Below, one piece after another: positions 43,210 to 51,249 of a DNA stretch of 64,000 nt. The notes below the pieces were generated by a model. The model was not told the DNA's origin, ran no database searches, and worked only from the letters and a program-made list of their open reading frames with translations. Each line of letters starts with the position of its first letter. The stretch's first letter is position 1. The stretch is from positions 1 to 64,000 of the forward strand of contig CALEKA010000020.1 in the NCBI GenBank assembly GCA_937898715.1, given 5' to 3'. Source of the DNA: an uncultured Prevotella sp. (lineage in GTDB: Bacteria; Bacteroidota; Bacteroidia; Bacteroidales; Bacteroidaceae). The translations under genes and the position numbers were made by a program.

Positions 43210-43217
43210 CAAAGTTA
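43210..43217 (-). promoter_or_regulatory. -7 promoter box of the lipid kinase gene
   Basis: The minus strand reads TAACTTTG, an exact TAnnTTTG match, immediately upstream of the start at 43204. Confidence 0.6.
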
Positions 43218-43592
43218 ATGCAAGACTTCGTCAAAACAAAACAAAAGTAAAGAAAAATGTTTACATCAGAGAAAAGCTGTTTGTATACCCCTCTATTTGT
43301 AACACGCACTTTACTTGAAGCGCTTCATGAGTCAGACTGCTTTTTCATTACAGTCCTCTACTGAGCGTTTTTAGAGATACTTGTCTGTATCTTTCTATTG
43401 AGAAATCACACAGATTCTTAAGGTTCACTTTCATTCCGATAAAGCGCCCAACAGTATATTTGATTGAGATTAGAAGATGATTGACAACTAGACTTAATTA
43501 TTCCCCAATCATAGCCCCACCACATTCCGATCATTGTTTTTCAATCTGCAGATAATGTTCTTTTCGTTTCTGAATGCTCTTCTTATCGTTTG

Positions 43593-43680
43593 CCGAAGGC
43601 CATCGGCAGCTTTACCGAAGGCCATCGGCAGCTTTACCGAAGGCCATCGGCAGCTCTGCCGGAGGCCATCGGCAGAGCAC
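43593..43680. repeat. Four-copy 22-bp tandem repeat, CCGAAGGCCATCGGCAG
   Basis: Units start at 43593, 43615, 43637 and 43659. The first two are identical over 22 bp; the last two differ at their tails. Each holds the dyad GCCGA-AGGCCA-TCGGC (or a one-base variant). The 22-bp period shifts the reading frame at every unit. Confidence 0.93.
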
Positions 43681-43770
43681 AAAACGCTTATCTTCAAAAT
43701 AGAAAACCTATATCCATAAATAGATAAAAGCTTATATATAGACATTTGTACAAATAAAAGAATAGCTATA

Positions 43771-43815
43771 AAAGCCCCAGAAAGGACAAGCGACCTTGTC
43801 TGTTTCTGGGGCTTT
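43771..43815. terminator. Terminator downstream of the flavoprotein gene
   Basis: AAAGCCCCAGAAA (43771-43783) pairs with TTTCTGGGGCTTT (43803-43815), and inside it GACAAG with CTTGTC. It lies 27 bp past the minus-strand stop at 43842. The A-run on the left gives a U-run on the minus strand. Confidence 0.88.
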
Positions 43816-43841
43816 GGGGAGTATAAAATATTTAAGCTCAA

Positions 43842-44378
43842 TTACACGTTCTTTCCCAACTCATAGGCTTCATGCAACTTGCTGTTGCCCTCAATGGTGC
43901 GAGGTGCGTCCACTCCACCACAGAATAGTGTGGCGGCAAGACGGCTCTTCGGATAACAATCTACCCAACCAGTCAGTCCTGCTTCAGCACGCTTCGGTAC
44001 TTCTGGCTCATCTTCTGCAGCCGTTGTGAGCAAGTAGATGTCACGAAACTTGTAGTCGAGCGAGTACATGGCATTCATGCGGTCGATGAGCGTCTTCATC
44101 TGACCGCTCATCTCGTAATAATAAATAGGTGTAGCCCAACAGACTACGTCGGCCTCAAGTACCTTCTGCATGATGCCATTCGCATCGTCCTTGATAACGC
44201 ATTTTCCTAACTTCTGACAAGCCAAGCAACCTTTGCAGAATGAGATAGTCTTTCCCGTAAGCGCGATTTTCTCTACCTCATTGCCCGCAGCCTTGGCTCC
44301 CTCTACAAATTGATCAGCAAGCATGTCGCTGTTTGAGCCAACACGCAGACTTGTTGATATTACAATTACTTTCTTCAT
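43842..44378 (-). CDS. NAD(P)H-dependent FMN reductase / iron-sulfur flavoprotein-like
   Basis: 178-residue flavodoxin-fold protein. MKKVIVISTSLRVGSNSDML is the phosphate-binding start. CKGCLACQKLGKC, with spacing like the cluster motif of iron-sulfur flavoproteins, suggests a bound 4Fe-4S cluster, although some homologues keep the Cys without a cluster. WATPIYYYEMSGQMKTLIDR matches the FMN-contacting loop of the family. It probably reduces flavins or quinones. I use the Met right before KKVIVIS; the 70-codon extension upstream crosses the promoter box TATTTTTG at 44405-44412. Confidence 0.88.
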   Translation of the reverse strand: MKKVIVISTSLRVGSNSDMLADQFVEGAKAAGNEVEKIALTGKTISFCKGCLACQKLGKCVIKDDANGIMQKVLEADVVCWATPIYYYEMSGQMKTLIDRMNAMYSLDYKFRDIYLLTTAAEDEPEVPKRAEAGLTGWVDCYPKSRLAATLFCGGVDAPRTIEGNSKLHEAYELGKNV

Positions 44379-44404
44379 ATTGTTATGTTTCTTGTTGTAC
44401 ATCG

Positions 44405-44412
44405 CAAAAATA
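44405..44412 (-). promoter_or_regulatory. -7 promoter box of the flavoprotein gene
   Basis: The minus strand reads TATTTTTG (TAnnTTTG), 26 nt upstream of the start at 44378. Confidence 0.6.
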
Positions 44413-44646
44413 CGATTATTCTCCGACAACGCAGGTAGCTTATTTACAGAAGGATTTACCTTAATTACGTTTTTTCGTAAAATGACTATAAACCACCATG
44501 CAGCCCCCTTAAGTTGGTAAATCTTACCTATCGTCACAAGACCACGGTCCTTCTTACTTCTGGCCTCCGTTTCAAAGAATAGATACACAAAAAGAGCGCA
44601 CCTAACTAATCAGATGCACTCTTTATATAAGGTTGATAAAGGAATC

Positions 44647-45363
44647 TTACTTAGAAGAAGCGGCGTTGGCGGCTTCAATCATATCCTTGCTCGGAAGAAT
44701 ATATACTTCTACACGGCGATTTTCTTTCTGTCCTGCTGCTGTGCTATTATCAGCCACGGGATTAGATTCGCCATAGCCCTCAACGCTGCGCAGACGAGAG
44801 CTGGGATAACCAGCACCAATGATCTGATTCTTTACAGCGTTAGCGCGTGACTTAGAGAGTTCCAAATTCTTAGCCTGGCTCTGCTCAGCTGTGCTATTTT
44901 TCCAACCTTGATTGTCGGTGAAACCGCAAATAGCCAAATCGTAAGTATTATCCTCAGCTGTGAGTTGGCTCACGAACTTGTTGATAGAAGCTGCAGCAGA
45001 AGTGCTGAGCGTAGAGGAACCTGTGTTGAAAAGCAAACCGCTATCGAAAGTGGCTTTTACATATTCTGTGCCATTAGCGTCCTTGATGACTTCGGCCTTT
45101 GCATTAGCAGCTTCAGCAGCTTTCTTAGCCTTATCCATCTTATTGCCGATAATTACACCAGCACCTGTTCCTACAGCAGCGCCTACAGCAGCGCCAATAG
45201 CAGCACCCTTACCATGGCCAATCAACTGACCAACGAGTGCGCCCAAAGCGCCACCACTCGTTCCACCGATAAGACCACCTTTTGCGGTATTCGACATGCC
45301 ACCACAGCTGCTAAGCAACATAGCAAGACTTAAGGCACATACTGAGAATTTCATCTTTTTCAT
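44647..45363 (-). CDS. OmpA-family lipoprotein with glycine zipper
   Basis: 238 residues, outer-membrane lipoprotein. The signal sequence ends in lipobox LLSSC (acylated Cys near residue 20). A glycine-zipper segment (about 30-85) with GGTSGGALGALVGQLIGHG and AAIGAAVGAAVGTGAG could insert in the membrane. The C-terminal OmpA domain (about 105-230) binds peptidoglycan: GFTDNQG and NLELSKSRANAVKNQI hold the conserved Asp and Arg that contact diaminopimelate, ending NRRVEVYI. It anchors the outer membrane to the wall. A full promoter lies upstream. Confidence 0.92.
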   Translation of the reverse strand: MKKMKFSVCALSLAMLLSSCGGMSNTAKGGLIGGTSGGALGALVGQLIGHGKGAAIGAAVGAAVGTGAGVIIGNKMDKAKKAAEAANAKAEVIKDANGTEYVKATFDSGLLFNTGSSTLSTSAAASINKFVSQLTAEDNTYDLAICGFTDNQGWKNSTAEQSQAKNLELSKSRANAVKNQIIGAGYPSSRLRSVEGYGESNPVADNSTAAGQKENRRVEVYILPSKDMIEAANAASSK

Positions 45364-45403
45364 AATCGTACGTTTTAAGTTATGATTGTTGATTTTCTTA
45401 GTG

Positions 45404-45435
45404 CAAAAATAGTATATGATGGTCGAAAAGCAAAA
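45404..45435 (-). promoter_or_regulatory. Promoter of the OmpA lipoprotein gene
   Basis: Minus strand TTTG (45432-45435), 20 nt, TATTTTTG (45404-45411), about 40 nt before the start at 45363. Confidence 0.8.
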
Positions 45436-45496
45436 CGTATGGTGAAAAACTTTCGCAAAAAGACGTGCTTATGAGCAATTTTTGAGGTTATTTTTG

Positions 45497-45504
45497 TACT
45501 TTTG
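45497..45504 (+). promoter_or_regulatory. -7 promoter box of proS
   Basis: TACTTTTG (TAnnTTTG) lies 33 nt before the ATG at 45538; no TTTG at the standard distance. Confidence 0.6.
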
Positions 45505-45537
45505 CGCTTTGAAAATAAAAAGATCGATTCACATACA

Positions 45538-47022
45538 ATGGCAAAAGAACTGAAAGACCTTACAAAACGCAGTGTAGATTATTCACGCTGGTATAACGAA
45601 CTCGTTGTCAAGGCTGATTTGGCTGAGCAATCAGACGTTCGTGGATGCATGATTATTAAGCCCTATGGCTATGCCATTTGGGAAAAAATACAGCAGGAAC
45701 TCGATGCACGTTTCAAAGAAACTGACGTACAGAACGTATACTTCCCTATGCTTATCCCCAAGAGCTTCCTTTCTAAGGAAGCTGAGCATGTAGAAGGATT
45801 TGCAAAGGAGTGCGCTGTGGTTACCCACTACCGACTGAAGGCTAATCCTGAAGGTGATGGTGTAGTAGTAGACCCTGCAGCCAAACTTGAAGAAGAACTT
45901 ATTATCCGTCCTACTTCGGAGACTACCATCTGGAATACCTATCGTAAATGGATACATTCTTGGCGTGATCTGCCTCTCTGCTGCAACCAGTGGTGTAACG
46001 TTATGCGTTGGGAAATGCGTACACGTCTCTTCCTCCGCACCTCTGAGTTCCTTTGGCAAGAGGGACATACTGCTCATGCCACCAAAGAAGAAGCCGAAGC
46101 TCGTGCTCAGCAGATGCTCCACGTATACGCTGACTTTGCTGAAGAAGTGATGGCAGTACCTGTAGTACGTGGTGTAAAGAGTGCCACCGAACGTTTTGCT
46201 GGAGCGCTTGATACTTATACTATTGAAGCAATGATGCAAGATGGAAAAGCTCTTCAGAGCGGTACAAGCCACTTCTTGGGTCAGAACTTCGGAAAGGCAT
46301 TCAATGTGCAGTTCGTCAACAAGGAGAACAAGATGGAATATGCTTGGGCAACTTCATGGGGCGTAAGCACTCGCTTGATGGGTGCACTCATCATGACCCA
46401 CTCTGATGACAATGGCCTCGTGCTTCCTCCTCATCTCGCTCCAATACAGGTAGTTATTGTACCTATTTACAAGGGTGATGCAGAATTAGCAAAATTCAAT
46501 GAGAAACTGGGCGAATTGGCCAAGCGCCTTCGTAAGATGGGCATTCGCGTGAAATACGACAATGCTGACAACAAACGTCCTGGTTTCAAATTTGCTGATT
46601 ACGAGTTGAAGGGTGTTCCTGTACGCCTGGTTATGGGTGGTCGTGACTTAGAGAACGGCACCATTGAAGTAATGCGTCGTGATACTTTGGAAAAAGAAAC
46701 ACGCTCATTCGATGGTGTCGAAGACTATGTAAAGAATTTGCTCGAAGACATCCAGCAAAATATCTTTGCTAAAGCTAAGAAGCGTCTTGAAGACCATACG
46801 TACGAATGCAACAATTACGATGAATTTAAGCAGCGCATCAAGGATGGAGGCTTCTTCCTCTGCCCTTGGGACGGTACTCCTGAGACAGAAGCCAAGATTA
46901 AGGCTGACACACAGGCCACTATCCGCTGCGTGCCTTATGGTGTAGACCAAAGCAATCCTGGCATTGATATGGTGAGCGGAAAGCCCGCCACTTGCAAGGT
47001 TATCGTAGCTCGTAGCTACTAA
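45538..47022 (+). CDS. proS: Prolyl-tRNA synthetase (archaeal/eukaryal type)
   Basis: Charges tRNA-Pro with proline. The short form of 494 residues lacks the INS editing domain of the bacterial type. Class II motif 2 appears as CNQWCNVMRWEMRTRLFLRTSEFLWQ-type sequence (about 150-175), with RPTSET before it. The anticodon-binding domain follows (about 300-410), and the C-terminal extension ends AR(S)Y, as in this group. The tail contains Cys pairs of a degenerate zinc-binding site. Start MAKELKDLTKRS; 12 upstream codons overlap the promoter. Confidence 0.95.
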   Translation: MAKELKDLTKRSVDYSRWYNELVVKADLAEQSDVRGCMIIKPYGYAIWEKIQQELDARFKETDVQNVYFPMLIPKSFLSKEAEHVEGFAKECAVVTHYRLKANPEGDGVVVDPAAKLEEELIIRPTSETTIWNTYRKWIHSWRDLPLCCNQWCNVMRWEMRTRLFLRTSEFLWQEGHTAHATKEEAEARAQQMLHVYADFAEEVMAVPVVRGVKSATERFAGALDTYTIEAMMQDGKALQSGTSHFLGQNFGKAFNVQFVNKENKMEYAWATSWGVSTRLMGALIMTHSDDNGLVLPPHLAPIQVVIVPIYKGDAELAKFNEKLGELAKRLRKMGIRVKYDNADNKRPGFKFADYELKGVPVRLVMGGRDLENGTIEVMRRDTLEKETRSFDGVEDYVKNLLEDIQQNIFAKAKKRLEDHTYECNNYDEFKQRIKDGGFFLCPWDGTPETEAKIKADTQATIRCVPYGVDQSNPGIDMVSGKPATCKVIVARSY

Positions 47023-47176
47023 TCCTATTTTCTCAATCACATAGCGTTTCCTCCAAGAGGATGATATGTGAAAATGTGCAGATGAGCAAAGCCTTTTCTT
47101 AATTCTAAGTAAGTCTTTGTCATTTGCACATTTGCGTATAATTATCTATTATATATTGTCAATCTGATAATTTGAC

Positions 47177-49120
47177 ATGATTTCAGTAGAACATCTTTCT
47201 GTAGAGTTTAGTGCCCGACCGTTGTTTACCGACGTATCATTCGTTATTAATAAGAAAGACCGTATCGCGTTGGTAGGGAAGAACGGTGCAGGAAAGTCTA
47301 CGCTTTTGAAAATACTCTCAGGCCATCAAGAACCTACTTCAGGAACAGTATCTGTGCAAAATGATATTACGATTGGTTATCTACCACAAGTAATGGTGCT
47401 GAGCGATGATCATACTGTGATGGAAGAAGCGGAGAAAGCTTTCGACCACATCAGTGATATGCAACGCATGGTAGAAGAGCTTAACAATGAACTGGCACAA
47501 CGTACCGACTATGAGAGTCAGTCATACATGGAGCTCGTCGAACGATTCACTCATGAGAGTGAACGCTTCCAAATGATGGGCGGTATGAACTATCATGCGG
47601 AGTTGGAACGCACACTTCAAGGCTTGGGCTTCGCCACTACTGACTTTAACAGACCAACAAAAGAGTTTTCTGGTGGTTGGCGCATGCGCATCGAGTTGGC
47701 AAAGCTCTTGCTGCGCCGACCAGACGTGTTACTTCTCGACGAGCCAACCAACCATCTGGACATCGAAAGTATTCGTTGGCTTGAAAAATTTCTTGCTCGC
47801 TCTCAAAGTGCCGTAGTACTTGTAAGCCACGACCGAGCATTCATCAATAATGTAACAAATCGCACACTTGAGATTTCGTGTGGAAAAATCACAGATTACA
47901 AAGTAAACTATGATGAATTCATAAAGCTTCGAGCAGAACGACGCGAGCAGCAACTCCGAGCTTACGAGAACCAACAAAAAGAGATTGCAGATATTAAGGA
48001 CTTCATAGAGCGTTTTCGCTATAAGCCCACGAAAGCTGTTCAAGTGCAGAGTCGCATAAAGCAACTCGAAAAGATTGTTCCCATCGAAGTAGACGAAGTA
48101 GACAATTCCTGTCTACACCTTAAGTTCCCACCATGTTCGCGTTCGGGCGATTACCCAGTAATCTGTGAGGATTTACGTAAGGATTATGGTGAACATTGCG
48201 TATTCCACGATGTAAATCTTACTATCAAGCGTGGCGAAAAAGTGGCTTTTGTTGGTAAGAACGGCGAAGGTAAATCTACACTTGTAAAGTGCATTATGGG
48301 AGAAATTCCCTATACCGGCACGCTCAAGCTTGGTCATAATGTAGAGATTGGCTATTATGCTCAGAATCAAGCCCAAATGCTTGATGGAGAGCAGACCGTA
48401 TTCGACACAATCGATAGAGTGGCTCAGGGAGACATCCGCTTAAAAATACGCGATATCCTCGGTGCATTCATGTTTGGAGGTGAAGCATCAGACAAGAAAG
48501 TGAAAGTGCTCTCCGGTGGCGAGCGCTCTCGATTAGCTATGATTAAACTGCTGCTTGAGCCTGTTAATTTCTTGATACTCGATGAACCGACCAACCACCT
48601 TGACATGCGCACTAAAGATGTGCTCAAAGAAGCCATTCTTTCCTTCGATGGCACAGTGATCGTAGTGAGTCACGATCGTGACTTCCTCGATGGATTGGTA
48701 ACTAAGGTATATGAATTTGGCGGTGGACTCGTACGTGAACACCTTGGCGGTATTTATGATTTCTTGCAAAAAAAGGAGATGGAATCGCTCGACGAACTTC
48801 ATACAGCGGGCTCTCCTTCCGCTCAGCCTTCTACCCCACTCCATTCCGACTCAACTGCGGCTCAGCCCTCTGAAGGTAAACAATCCTATGAAGAGCGTAA
48901 AGAACAAGCAAAGTTACGTCGTAAACTTGAAAAGGAAGTAGAGAAATGTGAAGCAGAAGTCAGCCGACTCGAAGCAGAGAAACAAGCAATTGAAGCGAAG
49001 CTTGCCACTCCTGAAGGTGCTTCTGATACCGCACTTTTCACTGAATATAGTCACATCCAGCAGGCGCTGAAGCAGGCAGAAGATGCCTGGGAGTCGGCCA
49101 TGGAGGCATTGGAGAAGTAA
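47177..49120 (+). CDS. ABC-F family ATPase (Uup/YdiF-like)
   Basis: 647 residues with two fused ABC ATPase domains and no membrane part. Domain 1: GKNGAGKST (Walker A, about 36-44), FSGGWRMRIELAKLL, VLLLDEPTNHLD. Domain 2: GKNGEGKST, LSGGERSRLAMIKLL, FLILDEPTNHLD. A linker rich in Arg/Gln lies between them. The C-terminal tail is Ser/Thr-rich and then a coiled coil (about 575-645). ABC-F proteins act on the ribosome as translation factors or antibiotic-protection factors; which applies is unknown. It is 154 bp downstream of proS, so co-transcription is possible. Confidence 0.93.
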   Translation: MISVEHLSVEFSARPLFTDVSFVINKKDRIALVGKNGAGKSTLLKILSGHQEPTSGTVSVQNDITIGYLPQVMVLSDDHTVMEEAEKAFDHISDMQRMVEELNNELAQRTDYESQSYMELVERFTHESERFQMMGGMNYHAELERTLQGLGFATTDFNRPTKEFSGGWRMRIELAKLLLRRPDVLLLDEPTNHLDIESIRWLEKFLARSQSAVVLVSHDRAFINNVTNRTLEISCGKITDYKVNYDEFIKLRAERREQQLRAYENQQKEIADIKDFIERFRYKPTKAVQVQSRIKQLEKIVPIEVDEVDNSCLHLKFPPCSRSGDYPVICEDLRKDYGEHCVFHDVNLTIKRGEKVAFVGKNGEGKSTLVKCIMGEIPYTGTLKLGHNVEIGYYAQNQAQMLDGEQTVFDTIDRVAQGDIRLKIRDILGAFMFGGEASDKKVKVLSGGERSRLAMIKLLLEPVNFLILDEPTNHLDMRTKDVLKEAILSFDGTVIVVSHDRDFLDGLVTKVYEFGGGLVREHLGGIYDFLQKKEMESLDELHTAGSPSAQPSTPLHSDSTAAQPSEGKQSYEERKEQAKLRRKLEKEVEKCEAEVSRLEAEKQAIEAKLATPEGASDTALFTEYSHIQQALKQAEDAWESAMEALEK

Positions 49121-49187
49121 TGTTCCTCAGATGAGAAAATTAAATCACGCGCCAATCGTTTTATAACGTCATAAATCTATCCAAACA

Positions 49188-49238
49188 AAAGAGCAAGCGA
49201 ACGGTACTTCACTTCGAAGTATCACTCGCTTGCTCTTT
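49188..49238. terminator. Bidirectional terminator between ABC-F and nupG-like genes
   Basis: AAAGAGCAAGCGA (49188-49200) pairs with TCGCTTGCTCTTT (49226-49238), and an inner TACTTC pairs with GAAGTA. It lies between convergent genes. Confidence 0.88.
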
Positions 49239-49262
49239 GTTTTGGACTACAAATTAATTGAA

Positions 49263-50579
49263 CTATTTCTCACAATTGTCGTCATGCTGTGGCTTATGCT
49301 CCTTGAACGCTATGGCAAAGAGCAGCAACACTACAAATGCATAACCAGCAAAGATAAACCAACAACTCTGCCAGTCGCCCGTGAGATAATTATTCTCCCA
49401 ATGGCAGTAATGATTGATAACTTCACCAGCGAGCAAGGTGCCGATTGTGGCGCCTAAACCATTGGTCATCAGCATAAATAGTCCTTGCGCTGATGCACGT
49501 ACCTTGGAGTCGCATTCCTTGTCGACAAACAAGCCACCCGATACATTGAAGAAATCGAAAGCGACTCCATAGACCAAACAAGAGAGAATAAATAGGATAA
49601 CACCAGGGAATACAGGATTGCCCAATCCGAAAAATCCGAATCTCATGACCCAAGCCAACATGGCAATGAGCATCACGATCTTTATGCCATAACGACGCAG
49701 GAAGAAGGGGATAAACAGTATGCACACTGCTTCAGCCACCTGACTGATCGATACAAGAAGCGTTGCGTTATTAGCAGCGAAACTATCGGGATAACTCAGT
49801 TTGAAATGCGTAATAAACGGAGTGGCATACCCATTCGTTACTTGAAGAGACATACCCAGCAAGCAAGAGAAGATAAAGAAGAGAGCCATACGGCGCGTCT
49901 TAAACAATTTGAAGGCATCCAACCCGAAAGCATCGTATAGTGACTTATTGTTGCTCGTCTCAAGCTTACATTGCGGCAGAGTCATACAATAGATAAACAA
50001 TACAACGCCCAATATGCCAGACACTAAGAATTGCATATGCGTATACTGAAACTTCATGGCATCGTCAGCTAAAGTGAAGCCAAACGTGCCACTCGTCGTA
50101 GCACAATTGACAAACCACATTGTGGCAATGAAGCCTACCGTTCCAAACACACGGATGGGTGGAAAGTCCTTTACTGTATCCATACCATGATTCTTGAGCA
50201 ACGTAAATGCGGTAGTGTTGGACAATGCCAACGTAGGCATGTAAAATGCCACACTTATCGTATAAAGTGTAATAAACGTTGCCGCATCGGGCTGGCTACT
50301 CTCCATGCCCATTGCGCAAAGGCCTATCATGAAAACGCCCGCAATTAAGTGGCAGATGCCTAATAATCGTTGAGGCTGTACATAGCGATCGGCTACGATG
50401 CCCATTAGGGTCGGCATAAAGATGGAGACAATTCCTTGAATAGCATAAAACCATGATATGTAGTCGCCCATACCCGCCTTTCCTAAATAATTACCCATGG
50501 AGGTGAGATAGGCACCCCATACCGCGAACTCAAGAAAGTTCATGATAATGAGCCGAACTTTCAATGCTGATTGATTCAT
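49263..50579 (-). CDS. Nucleoside permease, MFS (NupG/XapB-like)
   Basis: 438-residue inner-membrane transporter with about twelve helices. The start MNQSALKVRLIIMNFLEFAVWGAYL is characteristic of the nucleoside:H+ symporter family. GIVADRYVQPQRLLG is the MFS loop between helices 2 and 3. It probably imports nucleosides, which would supply the deoxynucleoside kinases encoded at 5.6-6.8 kb. It lies 21 bp downstream of the thioredoxin-like gene and most likely shares its transcript. Confidence 0.9.
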   Translation of the reverse strand: MNQSALKVRLIIMNFLEFAVWGAYLTSMGNYLGKAGMGDYISWFYAIQGIVSIFMPTLMGIVADRYVQPQRLLGICHLIAGVFMIGLCAMGMESSQPDAATFITLYTISVAFYMPTLALSNTTAFTLLKNHGMDTVKDFPPIRVFGTVGFIATMWFVNCATTSGTFGFTLADDAMKFQYTHMQFLVSGILGVVLFIYCMTLPQCKLETSNNKSLYDAFGLDAFKLFKTRRMALFFIFSCLLGMSLQVTNGYATPFITHFKLSYPDSFAANNATLLVSISQVAEAVCILFIPFFLRRYGIKIVMLIAMLAWVMRFGFFGLGNPVFPGVILFILSCLVYGVAFDFFNVSGGLFVDKECDSKVRASAQGLFMLMTNGLGATIGTLLAGEVINHYCHWENNYLTGDWQSCWFIFAGYAFVVLLLFAIAFKEHKPQHDDNCEK

Positions 50580-50600
50580 GTGATATATAGATTTAATATT

Positions 50601-51119
50601 TTACTTATATAATGATGCCTCAAGTGCTCTACGCAATTCTTTTTCAGATACCTTTGTGGCATAAGCATTTACGATCTTTCCTGAAGGATTGACTATGTAA
50701 AGCCTTGGAATAGTAGAAAGTGCAAATAGATTGTATATGCTTCTGTCTGGTTGTGCTGAATAGGGTATGCTCAAGTTATGATTGGTCCAATAGGCTTCAA
50801 TAGGAGCTTCTGCCTCTGCACGGCTGATGCACACGAAGCGCACATTACTAAAGAATTCTTCATACATGCTCTGTACGATGGGCAACTCTCGCTGACAATC
50901 ACTACATGTAGTATTGAAGAGAACTATGCACGCTGGCTTCTCTCCCATCTGTGAACTATTGAAAATGGATCCATCGCTGAGTGAAACTGTAAATGATGGA
51001 ACAGTTTGTCCCACCCTCACTACGTCGCTCTCCGATGGCGAGGCATTCTCGGGATCGCCTAAGCAAGAGGCGAAGAGGATGAGGATAAATCCAATGCTCG
51101 CAACCAACCAATGTTTCAT
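50601..51119 (-). CDS. Thioredoxin-like (TlpA) lipoprotein
   Basis: 172 residues: MKHWLVASIGFILILFASC has a lipobox FASC, so the protein is lipid-anchored on the periplasmic side. The thioredoxin fold follows with NTTCSDCQRELPIV (CxxC, about 89-102) and the cis-Pro segment LSTIPRLYIV. The middle pair SD is unusual for TlpA proteins (commonly GP or PP). It lies between pcrA and the nucleoside permease on the minus strand. The longer upstream frame overlaps pcrA's end and is not used. Confidence 0.87.
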   Translation of the reverse strand: MKHWLVASIGFILILFASCLGDPENASPSESDVVRVGQTVPSFTVSLSDGSIFNSSQMGEKPACIVLFNTTCSDCQRELPIVQSMYEEFFSNVRFVCISRAEAEAPIEAYWTNHNLSIPYSAQPDRSIYNLFALSTIPRLYIVNPSGKIVNAYATKVSEKELRRALEASLYK

Positions 51120-51249
51120 TCTGATTCTATTCCTTAAAATGTAATGCAAATGTACAAATATCGTATTTGATGAATGCACCGATTCCAGCATTTCTTGCTT
51201 TAATTGCGCTTTTTTTATAATAAATCCGCTTCGATGAGCCTGAATTCTT

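Larger units (their letters stand above)
43218..43841. other. Intergenic region upstream of the lipid kinase
   Basis: Contains the 22-bp array at 43593-43680 and the terminator at 43771-43815. I see nothing else recognisable in 43218-43592 or 43681-43770. A 110-codon minus-strand frame (43509-43841) spans the array and terminator and is rejected as a gene. Confidence 0.7.

Noticed and set aside
43593..43680. Possible CRISPR array
   Set aside because: Tandem 22-bp units have no unique spacers, and no cas genes are near. The arrays at 16588 and 28412 have spacers of only about 10 nt, too short for CRISPR.
43509..43841. 110-codon minus-strand frame containing ADGLRQ-like words
   Set aside because: Its repeats come from the 22-bp array read in shifting frames, and it also spans a terminator hairpin.
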